Positions 1 through 7,439 of a stretch of DNA of 19,632 nt are shown here, piece by piece; within the stretch, counting starts at the first letter, position 1; every line of letters begins with the position of its first letter. A model generated the notes under the pieces. It had not been told where the DNA came from and did not search any database. It saw only the letters and a program-made list of their open reading frames with translations. Location: NCBI GenBank assembly GCA_964606085.1, contig CAZSFD010000094.1, forward strand, positions 1-19,632, in the 5' to 3' direction. This DNA is from CAIQJJ01 sp964606085. GTDB lineage: Bacteria > Chloroflexota > Anaerolineae > Anaerolineales > UBA4823. Made by a program: the position numbers and the translations under genes.

Positions 1-100
1 AGGTGGCTTTTGGTCCAGGCATCTTGCACTCCTATTGCTTTTTGCCCAAGGGTACTGATCCTTGAGTAACTTGTCAAGACAATTAGCATCTTGTCAGCTA
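1..100 (-). mobile_element. Possible end of an insertion sequence with the start of its transposase gene
   Basis: On the minus strand an ATG at 22 is preceded at six bases by AGGAG and opens a frame reading MPGPKAT before the window ends. Such a start resembles those of some IS630-like transposases, but seven residues prove nothing. The DNA between the ATG and about position 100 is more AT-rich than its surroundings and carries a short dyad (CAAGA...TCTTG, about 78-95). A TA dinucleotide at 99-100 would suit an IS630/Tc1-type target. The outer boundary is a guess. The alternative is that this is simply the continuing ORF that starts at 722. Confidence 0.3.
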
Positions 101-722
101 TTTGTGCCAAGATGTAGTAGTGATACTTCTCGCGGTAATAGCCCATGGTGGTGTGCAGCGCATCCCAAAAGCCGGGGTCGCCGCGCAGGCCATCGGCGTA
201 AAATTGCACAGGGAGGCCGTTGTAAAAGTTGAGCCGGCCGCCCAGGTGATGAAGCACATCGCCATCTCCCCAGATGTAATGATATTCTTCCAGGTTGAAC
301 AACACGCTGCACAAACTGCGCGCAGCGATATAGTTGTTGATGGCTGAACTGCTGGTATACCACCCGATGCGCTCGGCGAGATAGCTGTAATCAATTTGAT
401 AGAGATAGTAATGATGTTCAAGCAGGGCCGGGTGAATATCAAAAAGATAGTCCACCAATTCGTTGCGACGGGGATAAACGTCATCTTTAATCCCCTTCAT
501 ATCGCACCAGTCGAGCATGACCTTTTTCATGTAGCGAAAAGAGCGGTCACGCACCCAGGATTTATCAAAATCGGAGGAAGTGCCAAAAACGTACAATTGT
601 CCCGCCAGACAGTTCTTATAGCAGAGGAACGCTGCCAGCGTTTTGTAAAAATAATCGCTTTTGTAGGGCAATAGCTCCTGAATGCGGCGATAGGTGGTGT
701 CTCTCACTTCCCAGGCGTACAT
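1..722 (-). CDS. Unrecognised aromatic-rich protein, 3' end outside window (possibly interrupted)
   Basis: The frame is open from an ATG at 722 to the left edge (about 240 codons, no stop). A GAGGAA ribosome-binding site lies about 4 bases before the ATG, which supports this start. The protein starts MYAWEVRDTTYRRIQELL. It is rich in Tyr, His, Trp and Asp (for example EHHYYLYQIDYSYLAERIGW and NLEEYHYIWGDGDVLHHLGG), has no signal peptide or clear membrane segment, and looks like a soluble globular protein. I do not recognise the family. After about residue 207 (left of ~100) base composition becomes more AT-rich and the aromatic pattern disappears, so the frame may run into inserted DNA there and the natural C-terminus may be lost. 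It lies downstream of thrS but behind a strong hairpin (762-801), so it may be a separate unit. The coding call is fairly sure; the function is unknown. Confidence 0.65.
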   Translation of the reverse strand, partial: MYAWEVRDTTYRRIQELLPYKSDYFYKTLAAFLCYKNCLAGQLYVFGTSSDFDKSWVRDRSFRYMKKVMLDWCDMKGIKDDVYPRRNELVDYLFDIHPALLEHHYYLYQIDYSYLAERIGWYTSSSAINNYIAARSLCSVLFNLEEYHYIWGDGDVLHHLGGRLNFYNGLPVQFYADGLRGDPGFWDALHTTMGYYREKYHYYILAQIADKMLIVLTSYSRISTLGQKAIGVQDAWTKSH

Positions 723-761
723 CGTTCCTCGCTTTGCAGATCAGATCAGGGATTAATCATC

Positions 762-801
762 AACAAGCCCCTATCCGTGATGGGGCGAATAGGGGCTTGT
801 T
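762..801 (-). terminator. Perfect 13-bp hairpin downstream of thrS
   Basis: AACAAGCCCCTAT (762-774) and ATAGGGGCTTGTT (789-801) are exact reverse complements around a 14-base loop. The hairpin sits 96 bases beyond the thrS stop and 40 bases before the start of the next minus-strand gene, where an intrinsic terminator is expected. On the minus strand it is followed by TTGATGATTAATC, only mildly U-rich, so termination efficiency is uncertain. The rest of 723-896 shows no gene. Confidence 0.55.
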
Positions 802-896
802 AACGCAAAAGGGGGAAAACACAAGTAGTTTATATCCCGTTGAGTCTCCCGTCAAGCGAGGCGAGGTTATGATTGGGTTAACAGTGCATCAACATC

Positions 897-2711
897 TCAC
901 AAAAGCTCTGCCGAGCGAGCAGCAATGCGTTCTTTGGCGCGGGCGATGAACTCGCCCACGGGCATGCCATCTTGCCGGGAGCCGTCGCGGCAGCGCAGCG
1001 AGACGGCCTCGTTTTGCACTTCCTGGTCGCCGACCACGAGCATGTAGGGCACTTTCATCAATTGCGCCTGGCGGATTTTGGCGTTCATGCGGTCAGCGCC
1101 CAGGTCGGCTTTGACACGGATACCGGCTTCACGCATCTGGGCTTCGAGGCGCAGGGCGTATTCGTGGTGGCCGTCGGTGATGGGGATGATGCACGCCTGT
1201 TCGGGGGCCAGCCACGCCGGGAAGTTGCCGGCGTAATGCTCGATCAAGAAGCCGATCATGCGTTCGTGCGTGCTGAGCGGGGCGCGGTGGATGCACAAGG
1301 GGGTTTCGGGATTGCCTTCATGGTTGATAAACGTGAGGTCGAAGCGTTTGGGGACGGCGAAATCTACCTGATTGGTGGCTAACGTAAATTCACGCCCGAT
1401 GGCGCTCCAGATTTGCACATCAATCTTCGGACCGTAGAAGGCGGCTTCGTTCTTGGCCTCCACGAAAGGCACGCCGCCGTTGATCATGGCGTTGCGCACC
1501 ATGTCTTCGGTCTTGATCCACAGGCGCTCGTTGTCCACGTATTTCTTGCCCAGGCCTTCTTTGGCGTGCAGGCTCAGGCGCATGACAAACTTTTCGACGC
1601 CGAACAGCTCGAAATACTTCTTATACAGCCCCACCACACCCATAAATTCCTGCTCGAACTGCTCTTCGGAGCAGTAGATGTGGGCGTCGTTCATCTGCAT
1701 TGAACGCACGCGCATCAGGCCAAACAGCTCACCGCTCTTCTCGAAGCGGTAACACGTGCCGTATTCGGCCAGGCGCACGGGCAATTCGCGGTACGAGCGC
1801 GGGCGTGAACCGAAAATTTTGTGGTGCATGGGGCAGTTCATCGGCTTGATGTAGTATTTGACGCCTTCCATCTCCATCGGCGGGTACATGCTCTCGGCGT
1901 AATAGGGCAGATGGCCGGAGCGCACGAACAGGTCTTCTTTGGTCAGGTGGGGCGTGCGCACCCGGAAATAACCGGCTTCATCTTCCATCTCTTTCGCCAG
2001 CTTCTCCAGTTCCTCGATCATGATGCCGCCGTTAGGCTGCCACAGCGGCAGGCCGGGGCCGACTTCATCGTCGAAGAAGAAGATTTCGAGGTCTTTACCC
2101 AGCTTGCGGTGGTCACGCTTCTTGGCTTCTTCGAGCAGGCGCAGGTATTCTTCGAGTTCCTGCTTACTCTTCCAGGCCGTGCCGTAGACGCGCTGGAGCA
2201 TCTTGTTCTTCTCGTCGCCGCGCCAGTAGGCCCCGGCGATGCTCATCAGTTTGACGGCATCGGGGCGAATCTGGCCGGTGTGCTCCACGTGCGGGCCGCG
2301 GCACAGGTCGGTGAATTTGTCGTGCTGATAGATGGAGATTTCGGGCTGCGTCTCCAGGGGATTCCCATACTCGTCGGTGCCGCCTTTTTCCAGGCCGTCA
2401 ATCAGTTCCAGCTTGTAGGGCTGATCCTTGAAAATCTGGCGCGCTTCATCGGCAGAAAGTGCCTTGCGGTTGAAAGCGTGCTTGCCAGAAATAATCTGGC
2501 GCATACGCTTTTCGATAGCCTGCAAATCTTCGGGGGTCAGGTTGCGCGGCAGATCGAAATCGTAATAGAAGCCGTTTTCGACGGGCGGGCCGATGGTGTA
2601 CTTGGCCTCGGGAAACATCTCAACGACCGCCTGGGCCATCACATGGGCGCACGAGTGGCGGATGCGGTAGAGTTCAGTATCTTCGTAGCGTTCGATGGGT
2701 TGGTTGGACAT
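897..2711 (-). CDS. thrS: Threonyl-tRNA synthetase lacking the N-terminal TGS domain
   Basis: It charges tRNA-Thr with threonine in the cytoplasm. The 604-residue protein starts directly in the editing domain: HxxxH at H19/H23, and C137 with H141 in the DLCRGPH motif, the residues that hydrolyse mischarged Ser-tRNA. The class II catalytic core follows, with the three zinc ligands visible as C293 (PMNCPMH), H344 (NDAHIY) and H475 (IHRAPL), the motif-2 region around residue 335 (LMRVRS), and an anticodon-binding domain from about residue 503 (IPITDGHHEYA to KADLGAD). The family usually has about 640 residues with an extra N-terminal TGS domain of ~60 residues, which is absent here. The start is well supported by GGAGGT five bases upstream and by the T-box leader just in front, which leaves no room for a TGS domain. 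Expression is expected to depend on uncharged tRNA-Thr through that leader. Confidence 0.97.
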   Translation of the reverse strand: MSNQPIERYEDTELYRIRHSCAHVMAQAVVEMFPEAKYTIGPPVENGFYYDFDLPRNLTPEDLQAIEKRMRQIISGKHAFNRKALSADEARQIFKDQPYKLELIDGLEKGGTDEYGNPLETQPEISIYQHDKFTDLCRGPHVEHTGQIRPDAVKLMSIAGAYWRGDEKNKMLQRVYGTAWKSKQELEEYLRLLEEAKKRDHRKLGKDLEIFFFDDEVGPGLPLWQPNGGIMIEELEKLAKEMEDEAGYFRVRTPHLTKEDLFVRSGHLPYYAESMYPPMEMEGVKYYIKPMNCPMHHKIFGSRPRSYRELPVRLAEYGTCYRFEKSGELFGLMRVRSMQMNDAHIYCSEEQFEQEFMGVVGLYKKYFELFGVEKFVMRLSLHAKEGLGKKYVDNERLWIKTEDMVRNAMINGGVPFVEAKNEAAFYGPKIDVQIWSAIGREFTLATNQVDFAVPKRFDLTFINHEGNPETPLCIHRAPLSTHERMIGFLIEHYAGNFPAWLAPEQACIIPITDGHHEYALRLEAQMREAGIRVKADLGADRMNAKIRQAQLMKVPYMLVVGDQEVQNEAVSLRCRDGSRQDGMPVGEFIARAKERIAARSAELL

Positions 2712-2728
2712 TTTTACCTCCGTGGTGG

Positions 2729-2772
2729 GTGATGCGTGTTGCGTGTGTCAAGTCGCACGTGTCACGTATCAC
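2729..2772. repeat. Imperfect palindromic GTGATGCGTG-type repeat between T-box terminator and thrS
   Basis: GTGATGCGTG (2729-2738) and CACGTATCAC (2763-2772) are inverted copies with one mismatch, and the arm continues as a degenerate GTGTTGCGTGTGTC series. The element fills the spacer between the T-box terminator and the thrS ribosome-binding site. It looks like a dispersed palindromic repeat rather than part of the riboswitch; dispersal cannot be tested from one window. Confidence 0.45.
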
Positions 2773-2781
2773 AAAAAATAA

Positions 2782-2814
2782 AAAGACTCTCACCCTTCTG
2801 GGGCGAGAGTCTTT
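2782..2814 (-). terminator. T-box regulated intrinsic terminator of thrS
   Basis: On the minus strand AAAGACTCTC pairs with GAGAGTCTTT, extended past one mismatch by a GC-rich top, and is followed by TTTTTATTTTTTG. This is a textbook rho-independent terminator inside the thrS leader. Its 5' arm lies directly next to the T-box sequence, which would form the competing antiterminator when uncharged tRNA-Thr binds. Confidence 0.9.
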
Positions 2815-3027
2815 CATCGCGGTTCCACCCAGATTGAGCAAATTTTTGTTTGCCCATCTCTGAAAGCCGATAACGGGGCCAACCGTTTACCCTACTTCGT
2901 GGTGTTTCAGGTTCATGCTCGCAGGTGGTTTTGGCTGGCGGCTGCCAAAGGCGACTTTCAGTCGGTGATCGCCCATCCCTGGTGGTTTGAAGCCAGCTAC
3001 TCGTCCTGGTCAACGCAGCGGAATATT
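2782..3027 (-). promoter_or_regulatory. T-box riboswitch leader of thrS (tRNA-Thr sensing)
   Basis: The minus strand carries GGGTGGAACCGCGA at 2817-2830, matching the T-box consensus (AGGGUGGNACCGCG), immediately followed by the terminator 2782-2814. At the 5' end a stem I can be drawn: an AGTA loop-E/S-turn motif, then GCTGGC pairing with GCCAGC, closed below by CAGG/CCTG. The unpaired 3' side of that internal loop reads ACCACC (2924-2929), which contains the threonine codon ACC as specifier. Uncharged tRNA-Thr should pair with the specifier and with the UGGN bulge to allow readthrough. T-box and terminator are clear; the stem I drawing and specifier are my reading. Confidence 0.92.
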
Positions 3028-3033
3028 GAAAAA

Positions 3034-3063
3034 ATTATACTACCGAATTGATCAGGCCACCAA
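3034..3063 (-). promoter_or_regulatory. Promoter of the thrS T-box leader
   Basis: A perfect -10 box TATAAT (3034-3039, minus strand) is preceded at 18 bases by TTGGTG (3058-3063) as a weak -35. It overlaps the end of clpC, and transcription would begin near 3027, just upstream of the T-box stem I. The position fits the leader exactly. Confidence 0.65.
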
Positions 3064-5559
3064 CGTTTCTTCGATTGGGGGATACACATCGGCCTGGCGC
3101 AAGACGATCTCGCCATCGGCCACATCCACGAGTATCGCTTCGCCGTCTTTGAACTCACCGGATAACAGTCCGTCCGACAAAACATCTTCCACCTTCTGCT
3201 GGATAACCCGCTTGAGCGGGCGGGCGCCCATTTCTGGATCGTACCCATCGTTGGCGAGTTGCTCGATTGCCGCCGGGCTGGCTTCCAAAAAGATCGTGTG
3301 TTCCTCAAGACGTTGGGAGACCTTGTGCAGCTCGAGGCTGACGATCTGGCGGATGTCATCTTTGGTCAACGCCCGGAACACGATCACATTATCAAGGCGG
3401 TTGATAAATTCGGGGCGGAAGACACGTCGCAGTGATTCGGTCAATTTCTTGCGCATCTCATCGTAGGCCAGGCGTTCTTCGGTGGCTTCGTCACGCTTCA
3501 AGCTGAAACCGAGGCTGGTCTGGCGTTTGATCATGTCCGCGCCCACGTTCGAGGTCATCACAATAATGGCATTGCGGAAATCCACCTTGCGGCCTTTGGC
3601 GTCCGAAAGGTGGCCTTCTTCCATAATCTGGAGCAGCATGTTGTGTGCTTCAGGATGGGCCTTTTCGATTTCATCGAAGACGACAATTGAGTACGGGCGG
3701 CGGCGCAGTGCTTCGGTCAACTGCCCGGCGTCTTCATAACCAACGTATCCGGGCGGAGCCCCGACCAGGCGGCTAACCGAATGACGTTCCATGAACTCAG
3801 ACATATCCAACTGTACCAGGGCTTCTTCACTGCCAAACAAGAAGCGCGCCAGGGCTTTATTCAACTCGGTCTTACCCACACCGGTCGGCCCAAGGAACAT
3901 AAAGGTGCCAATCGGACGACGTGGGTCTTTGAGGCCGGCCCTGGCCCGTCGCACCGATTTGGAAATCGCCTGGATCGCTTCTTCCTGACCAATGATTGAC
4001 TTGCGCAGTTCCTCTTCCATGTGCAGCAGGCGCACAGTCTCTTCTTCGGCAATCTGCATCACCGGCACGCCCGTCCACATCGAAACCACCTCAGCAATAT
4101 CATTGGCCGTGACGGTGGGGCTGTTTTCGCGGTCTTTGCCCGTGCGCAAGATTTCGAGCTGGCGTTCGAGCGCTTCCTGGCGTTCGAGATAATCTTGGGC
4201 ATCATCGGGGCGGCCATTTTCGACGGCCAGGGTGCGGTTTTGGCGCACCGAACGCAACTGGGTCATCAATTCTTTGGTCATCTTCGCCAGTGGACTTTTA
4301 TACATGCGCACACGCGACGAAGATTCGTCAATCAAATCTATTGCCTTGTCGGGCAAGAAGCGCTCGGTCACATAGCGAGCCGAAAGGCGCACTGCGGCAT
4401 CGAGCGCTTCGTCAGAAATGTTCAGACGGTGGTGATCTTCGTAGGCTTTGCGCACGCCACGCAGGATTTCGATGGCTTCTTCAACGGTTGGCTCATCTAC
4501 CGTCACCGGCTGAAAGCGCCGTTCGAGGGCGGCATCGCTTTCGATGTACTTGCGATATTCATCCAACGTCGTCGCACCAATCACCTGTAATTCGCCGCGC
4601 GAGAGGGCCGGTTTGAGGATATTGGCCGCATCTACCGACGAACCGGCCGCGCCCGCGCCCACCAGCATGTGAACCTCATCAATAAACAGGATCGATCCCG
4701 ATGACTTTAACTCGTCAATCACCCGTTTCAGACGCTCTTCAAACTGGCCGCGGTACATTGTCCCGGCGACCAACGATCCTACATCCAATTGAAGGACACG
4801 TTTTTCAAGCAGTGGCGCTGGCACATCCCCTTCGATAATCCGCTGCGCCAGGCCCTCGACAATGGCCGTCTTGCCTACACCGGGTTCGCCAATCAGAGCG
4901 GGATTGTTTTTCGTGCGGCGGGCTAATATCTGGATCACCCGCTCGATCTCCATCTGACGGCCGATTACCGGGTCGAGCTTGCCCTCTTCCGCTTTCGAGG
5001 TCAGGTCACTGGCAAGTTGATCCACCAGTGGGGTTTTCGCTTTCGATGGTGATTCAGCGCGTCCACCACCAGCGGTTGCCTTTTGCGGTTCTGGACCGCT
5101 CTGCCGTGAGGATGGGCTGCTTTCCTGCAACACGCGTCGTGTCTGCCGGCGAATTTGTTCGGATGTGACGCCCAATTTACGCAACGCATCCACGGCAACA
5201 CCTTCGTTCTGGCGCACTAAACCCAGCAACAAATGTTCCGTGCCAATGTAATGATGGCCCATCTTCTGGGCTTCTTCAATCGCAAATTCCAATACCTGCT
5301 GCATACCGGGGGTCAAATCGAGGCGGGCGGCGCGATGCTGCCCCAAACCCGTCAGGCGTTCGATCACTTCCTGTACTCGGCGAGCTTCCAAACCCAATTC
5401 GCGCAACACGCGGCCAGCCACACCCCCTTCTTCCATGATCAAACCTAACAACAAATGTTCTGTACCAATGTAATTGTGGCGTAAACGCTCAGCTTCTTGA
5501 TGCGCCAGGCTCAACACCTGCCGCGCCCGCTGCGTAAATCGCTCCATACTGTTAGCCAT
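3052..5559 (-). CDS. clpC: ClpC-type AAA+ unfoldase of the Clp protease
   Basis: An ATP-driven Hsp100 unfoldase that threads proteins into ClpP, acting in the cytoplasm. In order it shows two Clp-N repeats (about 3-70 and 78-145, each with HxYIGTEHLLLGL), a polar linker, AAA1 with Walker A GEPGVGKT (224-231), Walker B LFIDEVH (291-297) and pore-loop region AGTMYRG (265-271), a short ClpC-type middle helix (about 420-475), and AAA2 with Walker A GPTGVGKT (557-564), GYVG pore loop (604-607) and Walker B VVFDE (626-630). An LGF tripeptide at 683-685 is where the ClpP-binding loop is expected. With 835 residues it matches ClpC (~810) better than ClpB. The start ATG has GGGAGGT four bases upstream. 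No clpP, ctsR or mcsAB lies in the window, and no CIRCE or CtsR site was found upstream. The thrS promoter sits in its last codons. Confidence 0.95.
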   Translation of the reverse strand: MANSMERFTQRARQVLSLAHQEAERLRHNYIGTEHLLLGLIMEEGGVAGRVLRELGLEARRVQEVIERLTGLGQHRAARLDLTPGMQQVLEFAIEEAQKMGHHYIGTEHLLLGLVRQNEGVAVDALRKLGVTSEQIRRQTRRVLQESSPSSRQSGPEPQKATAGGGRAESPSKAKTPLVDQLASDLTSKAEEGKLDPVIGRQMEIERVIQILARRTKNNPALIGEPGVGKTAIVEGLAQRIIEGDVPAPLLEKRVLQLDVGSLVAGTMYRGQFEERLKRVIDELKSSGSILFIDEVHMLVGAGAAGSSVDAANILKPALSRGELQVIGATTLDEYRKYIESDAALERRFQPVTVDEPTVEEAIEILRGVRKAYEDHHRLNISDEALDAAVRLSARYVTERFLPDKAIDLIDESSSRVRMYKSPLAKMTKELMTQLRSVRQNRTLAVENGRPDDAQDYLERQEALERQLEILRTGKDRENSPTVTANDIAEVVSMWTGVPVMQIAEEETVRLLHMEEELRKSIIGQEEAIQAISKSVRRARAGLKDPRRPIGTFMFLGPTGVGKTELNKALARFLFGSEEALVQLDMSEFMERHSVSRLVGAPPGYVGYEDAGQLTEALRRRPYSIVVFDEIEKAHPEAHNMLLQIMEEGHLSDAKGRKVDFRNAIIVMTSNVGADMIKRQTSLGFSLKRDEATEERLAYDEMRKKLTESLRRVFRPEFINRLDNVIVFRALTKDDIRQIVSLELHKVSQRLEEHTIFLEASPAAIEQLANDGYDPEMGARPLKRVIQQKVEDVLSDGLLSGEFKDGEAILVDVADGEIVLRQADVYPPIEETLVA

Positions 5560-5636
5560 ACCAACCTCCCGTTTGTTTCGGGTTCACTTCCCTGGGAATT
5601 ATTTTTGTTGAGATTTAGACCGTTTCAGTCCAATTG

Positions 5637-5642
5637 ATTCTA
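5637..5642 (-). promoter_or_regulatory. Candidate extended -10 promoter of clpC
   Basis: The minus strand reads TGGTAGAAT, an extended -10 (TGn plus TAGAAT) about 78 bases before the clpC start. No good -35 is visible at the expected distance. An imperfect dyad (TTTAGAC...GTCCAA, about 5614-5633) lies just downstream and could be an operator. Both readings are tentative. Confidence 0.3.
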
Positions 5643-5716
5643 CCAGGATTTAAGTTGGAAGATTCATACTATATCGTTAGTTTTTCATTAGATTTTATTC
5701 GCCGCCACCCTAAACA

Positions 5717-5746
5717 CACAAAGCGCATCTTGCGATGCGCTTTGTG
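5717..5746 (-). terminator. Perfect 12-bp hairpin between rpsA-like gene and clpC
   Basis: CACAAAGCGCAT (5717-5728) and ATGCGCTTTGTG (5735-5746) pair perfectly around a six-base loop, 21 bases past the stop of the S1-domain gene. On the minus strand it is followed by TGTTTAGGG, so the U tract is poor, but position and strength fit a transcript end. Confidence 0.65.
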
Positions 5747-5767
5747 ATCATTGGTGGGGCGGGGTAT

Positions 5768-7069
5768 TTAGTTCGCCGCTTCAGATGCTTCTGCAACTGC
5801 TTCAGGCTCAGGTTCAGGTTCAACCTGGGCATCAGCAGGCATGGCGGTCATGGCAGGCAAGTCGGCTGCCAGAGCTTTCAAATCAGCATCAGCATACGCT
5901 GGTGAATCTACTTTGCGCAAGCTCAGGCCAATGCGTCGGCGTTCAGCATCAATTTTAATCACCCGCAGTGTAACCACATCACCTTCTTTGATCACTTCTT
6001 TGGGGTGATTGATGCGTTCCTCGCTCAACTCAGAGATGTGAATCAATCCTTCGAGGTCTTCACCAAGGCGGGCAAATGCGCCGAACTTGGTCAAATGGGT
6101 GATTGTTCCTTCGATGAGTTGACCATCTTTGATGGCTGCCACTTTCCTCAACCAGGGGTCCGATTGCGTTTGGCGAATAGATAGACCGATGCGTTTGCGT
6201 TCCCTATCAACGGCAATGACCTTAACCTGGACCTCTTGCCCAACCTTGAGAACTTCGTTGGGGTGATTGATGTGATCCCAACTGATTTCAGATAGGTGAA
6301 CCAGACCATCCGCGCCATCAATATTGACAAACGCCCCAAAATCGGCCACGCTGGTGATACGACCTGTACGCACCGAACCTTCGTGCAGTTCTTCCAGCAA
6401 GCGTTCTTTGAGGGTTTCGCGAGTTTCTTGCAACGCCGAACGTTCCGAAAGGATCAAGCGATGGCGCTCCCGATCAACTTCGATCACCTTAACTCGGATG
6501 GGCTGATTGACCATCTTGGCCCATTTTTGATCGGGGGTGGCTTGCTCACCGGCGCTTTCACTGCGGCGCAGCACGCTCACCTGCGAAGCTGGCACGAAAC
6601 CGCGCAAATTGCCCACGGCCACGATCAGACCGCCCTTGTTGTAACCGATGATCTTGCTGTCATAAACATCACCTGATGCCAGCAAATCATCCACCTGGCG
6701 CCAATCAGATTCTTCGCGTGCGCGCAAGTAAGAAAGGACGACATTGCCATGTTGATCTTCTGGGCTGACAACAAAAACTTCGATTTCTTGCCCAACTTGG
6801 AATGATGCCAAGTCTTCAGCAGGAATCTGCTCTTTTTCCTTGCCAGTGATAACCCCCTCCGATTTGGTGCCAATGCTGACCAGGATTTCGCCTGGGGTGA
6901 TGCCAGCGATAACACCGGTGCGAAATTCGCCAGCTTTGGGTAAGTCTAACGACAAACCCTCTTCTTCTAGCAAGCTCTCCATCGAGATGTTTGAGGCAGC
7001 TTGCTCCTCCTGAGTTTGGTTGTTAAGGGGCGTGGCCTCCTGCCCAACCAGGGCATTGTTTTGATCCAT
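5768..7069 (-). CDS. rpsA: Ribosomal protein S1-like protein with four S1 domains
   Basis: An S1 RNA-binding protein, probably the bacterial ribosomal protein S1 that helps mRNA bind the 30S subunit. From the ATG at 7069 it has 433 residues: an acidic N-terminal tail, four S1 (OB-fold) repeats at about 46-114, 132-210, 231-299 and 317-385, and an acidic Pro/Glu/Ala tail. Repeats 3 and 4 carry the best motifs (FGAFVNIDGADGLVHLSE and FGAFARLGEDLEGLIHISEL); 1 and 2 are more divergent, as usual in S1. E. coli S1 has six repeats; four-repeat forms are common in other phyla. The frame is open further upstream to 7192, but a near-consensus promoter lies within that stretch (7109-7137), so translation must start at 7069, with GGAG 11 bases before it. 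It stands alone between a terminator hairpin and a structured intergenic gap. Confidence 0.9.
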   Translation of the reverse strand: MDQNNALVGQEATPLNNQTQEEQAASNISMESLLEEEGLSLDLPKAGEFRTGVIAGITPGEILVSIGTKSEGVITGKEKEQIPAEDLASFQVGQEIEVFVVSPEDQHGNVVLSYLRAREESDWRQVDDLLASGDVYDSKIIGYNKGGLIVAVGNLRGFVPASQVSVLRRSESAGEQATPDQKWAKMVNQPIRVKVIEVDRERHRLILSERSALQETRETLKERLLEELHEGSVRTGRITSVADFGAFVNIDGADGLVHLSEISWDHINHPNEVLKVGQEVQVKVIAVDRERKRIGLSIRQTQSDPWLRKVAAIKDGQLIEGTITHLTKFGAFARLGEDLEGLIHISELSEERINHPKEVIKEGDVVTLRVIKIDAERRRIGLSLRKVDSPAYADADLKALAADLPAMTAMPADAQVEPEPEPEAVAEASEAAN

Positions 7070-7108
7070 ATGACTTGTGACTCCGATTGAATTGAGATTA
7101 GCCAAGAC

Positions 7109-7137
7109 ATTATAACCGCGCAAAGTATGGCTGGCAA
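7109..7137 (-). promoter_or_regulatory. Strong sigma-70-type promoter of the rpsA-like gene
   Basis: On the minus strand TTGCCA (7132-7137), 17 bases, then TATAAT (7109-7114): one mismatch in the -35 and a perfect -10. Transcription should start near 7102, giving a leader of about 33 bases before the ATG at 7069. This excludes the longer open frame upstream as coding. Confidence 0.8.
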
Positions 7138-7200
7138 CCCCGATCCGGTTGTGAAAACCATGAAATGAACAGGATTTACCAACAATCCGCACGATTACCT

Positions 7201-7261
7201 GCCCATAGATGGGCCTGGCTTCGACAGGCGCTGACGCTTACACGGCGGAAGATTGACTTCC
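7201..7261. other. Structured intergenic segment with small hairpins
   Basis: Within the gene-free stretch 7138-7439, this part carries CCCAT/ATGGG (7202-7213), GCCTG/CAGGC (7213-7229, mutually exclusive with the first) and GGAAG/CTTCC (7247-7261). No ORF, promoter or known RNA was recognised. The TTCGACAGG string recalls the tmRNA 5' end, but no tmRNA body follows. It may be a repeat fragment. Confidence 0.3.
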
Positions 7262-7312
7262 TAAAATTAAGACGGTCGCGCTCGATAAATCTACCTGCTT
7301 TGAAAATAGCTC

Positions 7313-7378
7313 GTGGCGCAAGTCTCTGACTTGCGAGTGCTGAATTGCGCACGTTCGCAAACTAAAGATTTGCGCCAC
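7313..7378. repeat. Composite palindromic repeat (REP/MITE-like)
   Basis: The outer arms 7313-7336 and 7355-7378 are inverted copies (GTGGCGCAAGTCTCTGACTT against GTGGCGCAAATCTTTAGTTT on the other strand, continuing GCGA), with five transition differences over 24 bases. The left arm is itself a near-perfect hairpin (CGCAAGTC-TCT-GACTTGCG), and the right arm is a weaker one (CGCAAA...TTTGCG). This nested design is typical of REP-like or small non-autonomous palindromic elements. It lies between two minus-strand genes and has no coding content. Confidence 0.6.
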
Positions 7379-7410
7379 AGTGGCCCGCCCATTTTCATCC
7401 ATTGAACACG

Positions 7411-7424
7411 CGGGCGAATGCCCG
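7411..7424 (-). terminator. Short GC hairpin after the ABC-LytTR gene
   Basis: CGGGC-GAAT-GCCCG lies 16 bases past the stop of the ABC-LytTR gene on the minus strand. The stem is five GC pairs, extended by further GC bases outside. No U tract follows, so this is only a possible terminator. Confidence 0.3.
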
Positions 7425-7439
7425 GCATGGCGACTGATA

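Noticed and set aside
1821..2732. 303-codon open frame on the plus strand opposite thrS
   Set aside because: It is the antisense of a highly conserved gene; the protein has no domain and simply mirrors thrS codons.
5560..5716. CIRCE or CtsR operator upstream of clpC
   Set aside because: Neither the TTAGCACTC-N9-GAGTGCTAA dyad nor the GGTCAAA tandem heptads are present; only an imperfect unrelated dyad is seen.
7208..7400. tmRNA-like start (CTGGCTTCGACAGG)
   Set aside because: No tag-peptide reading frame, no matching 3' acceptor half and no CCA-like end follow; only the short 5' string is similar.
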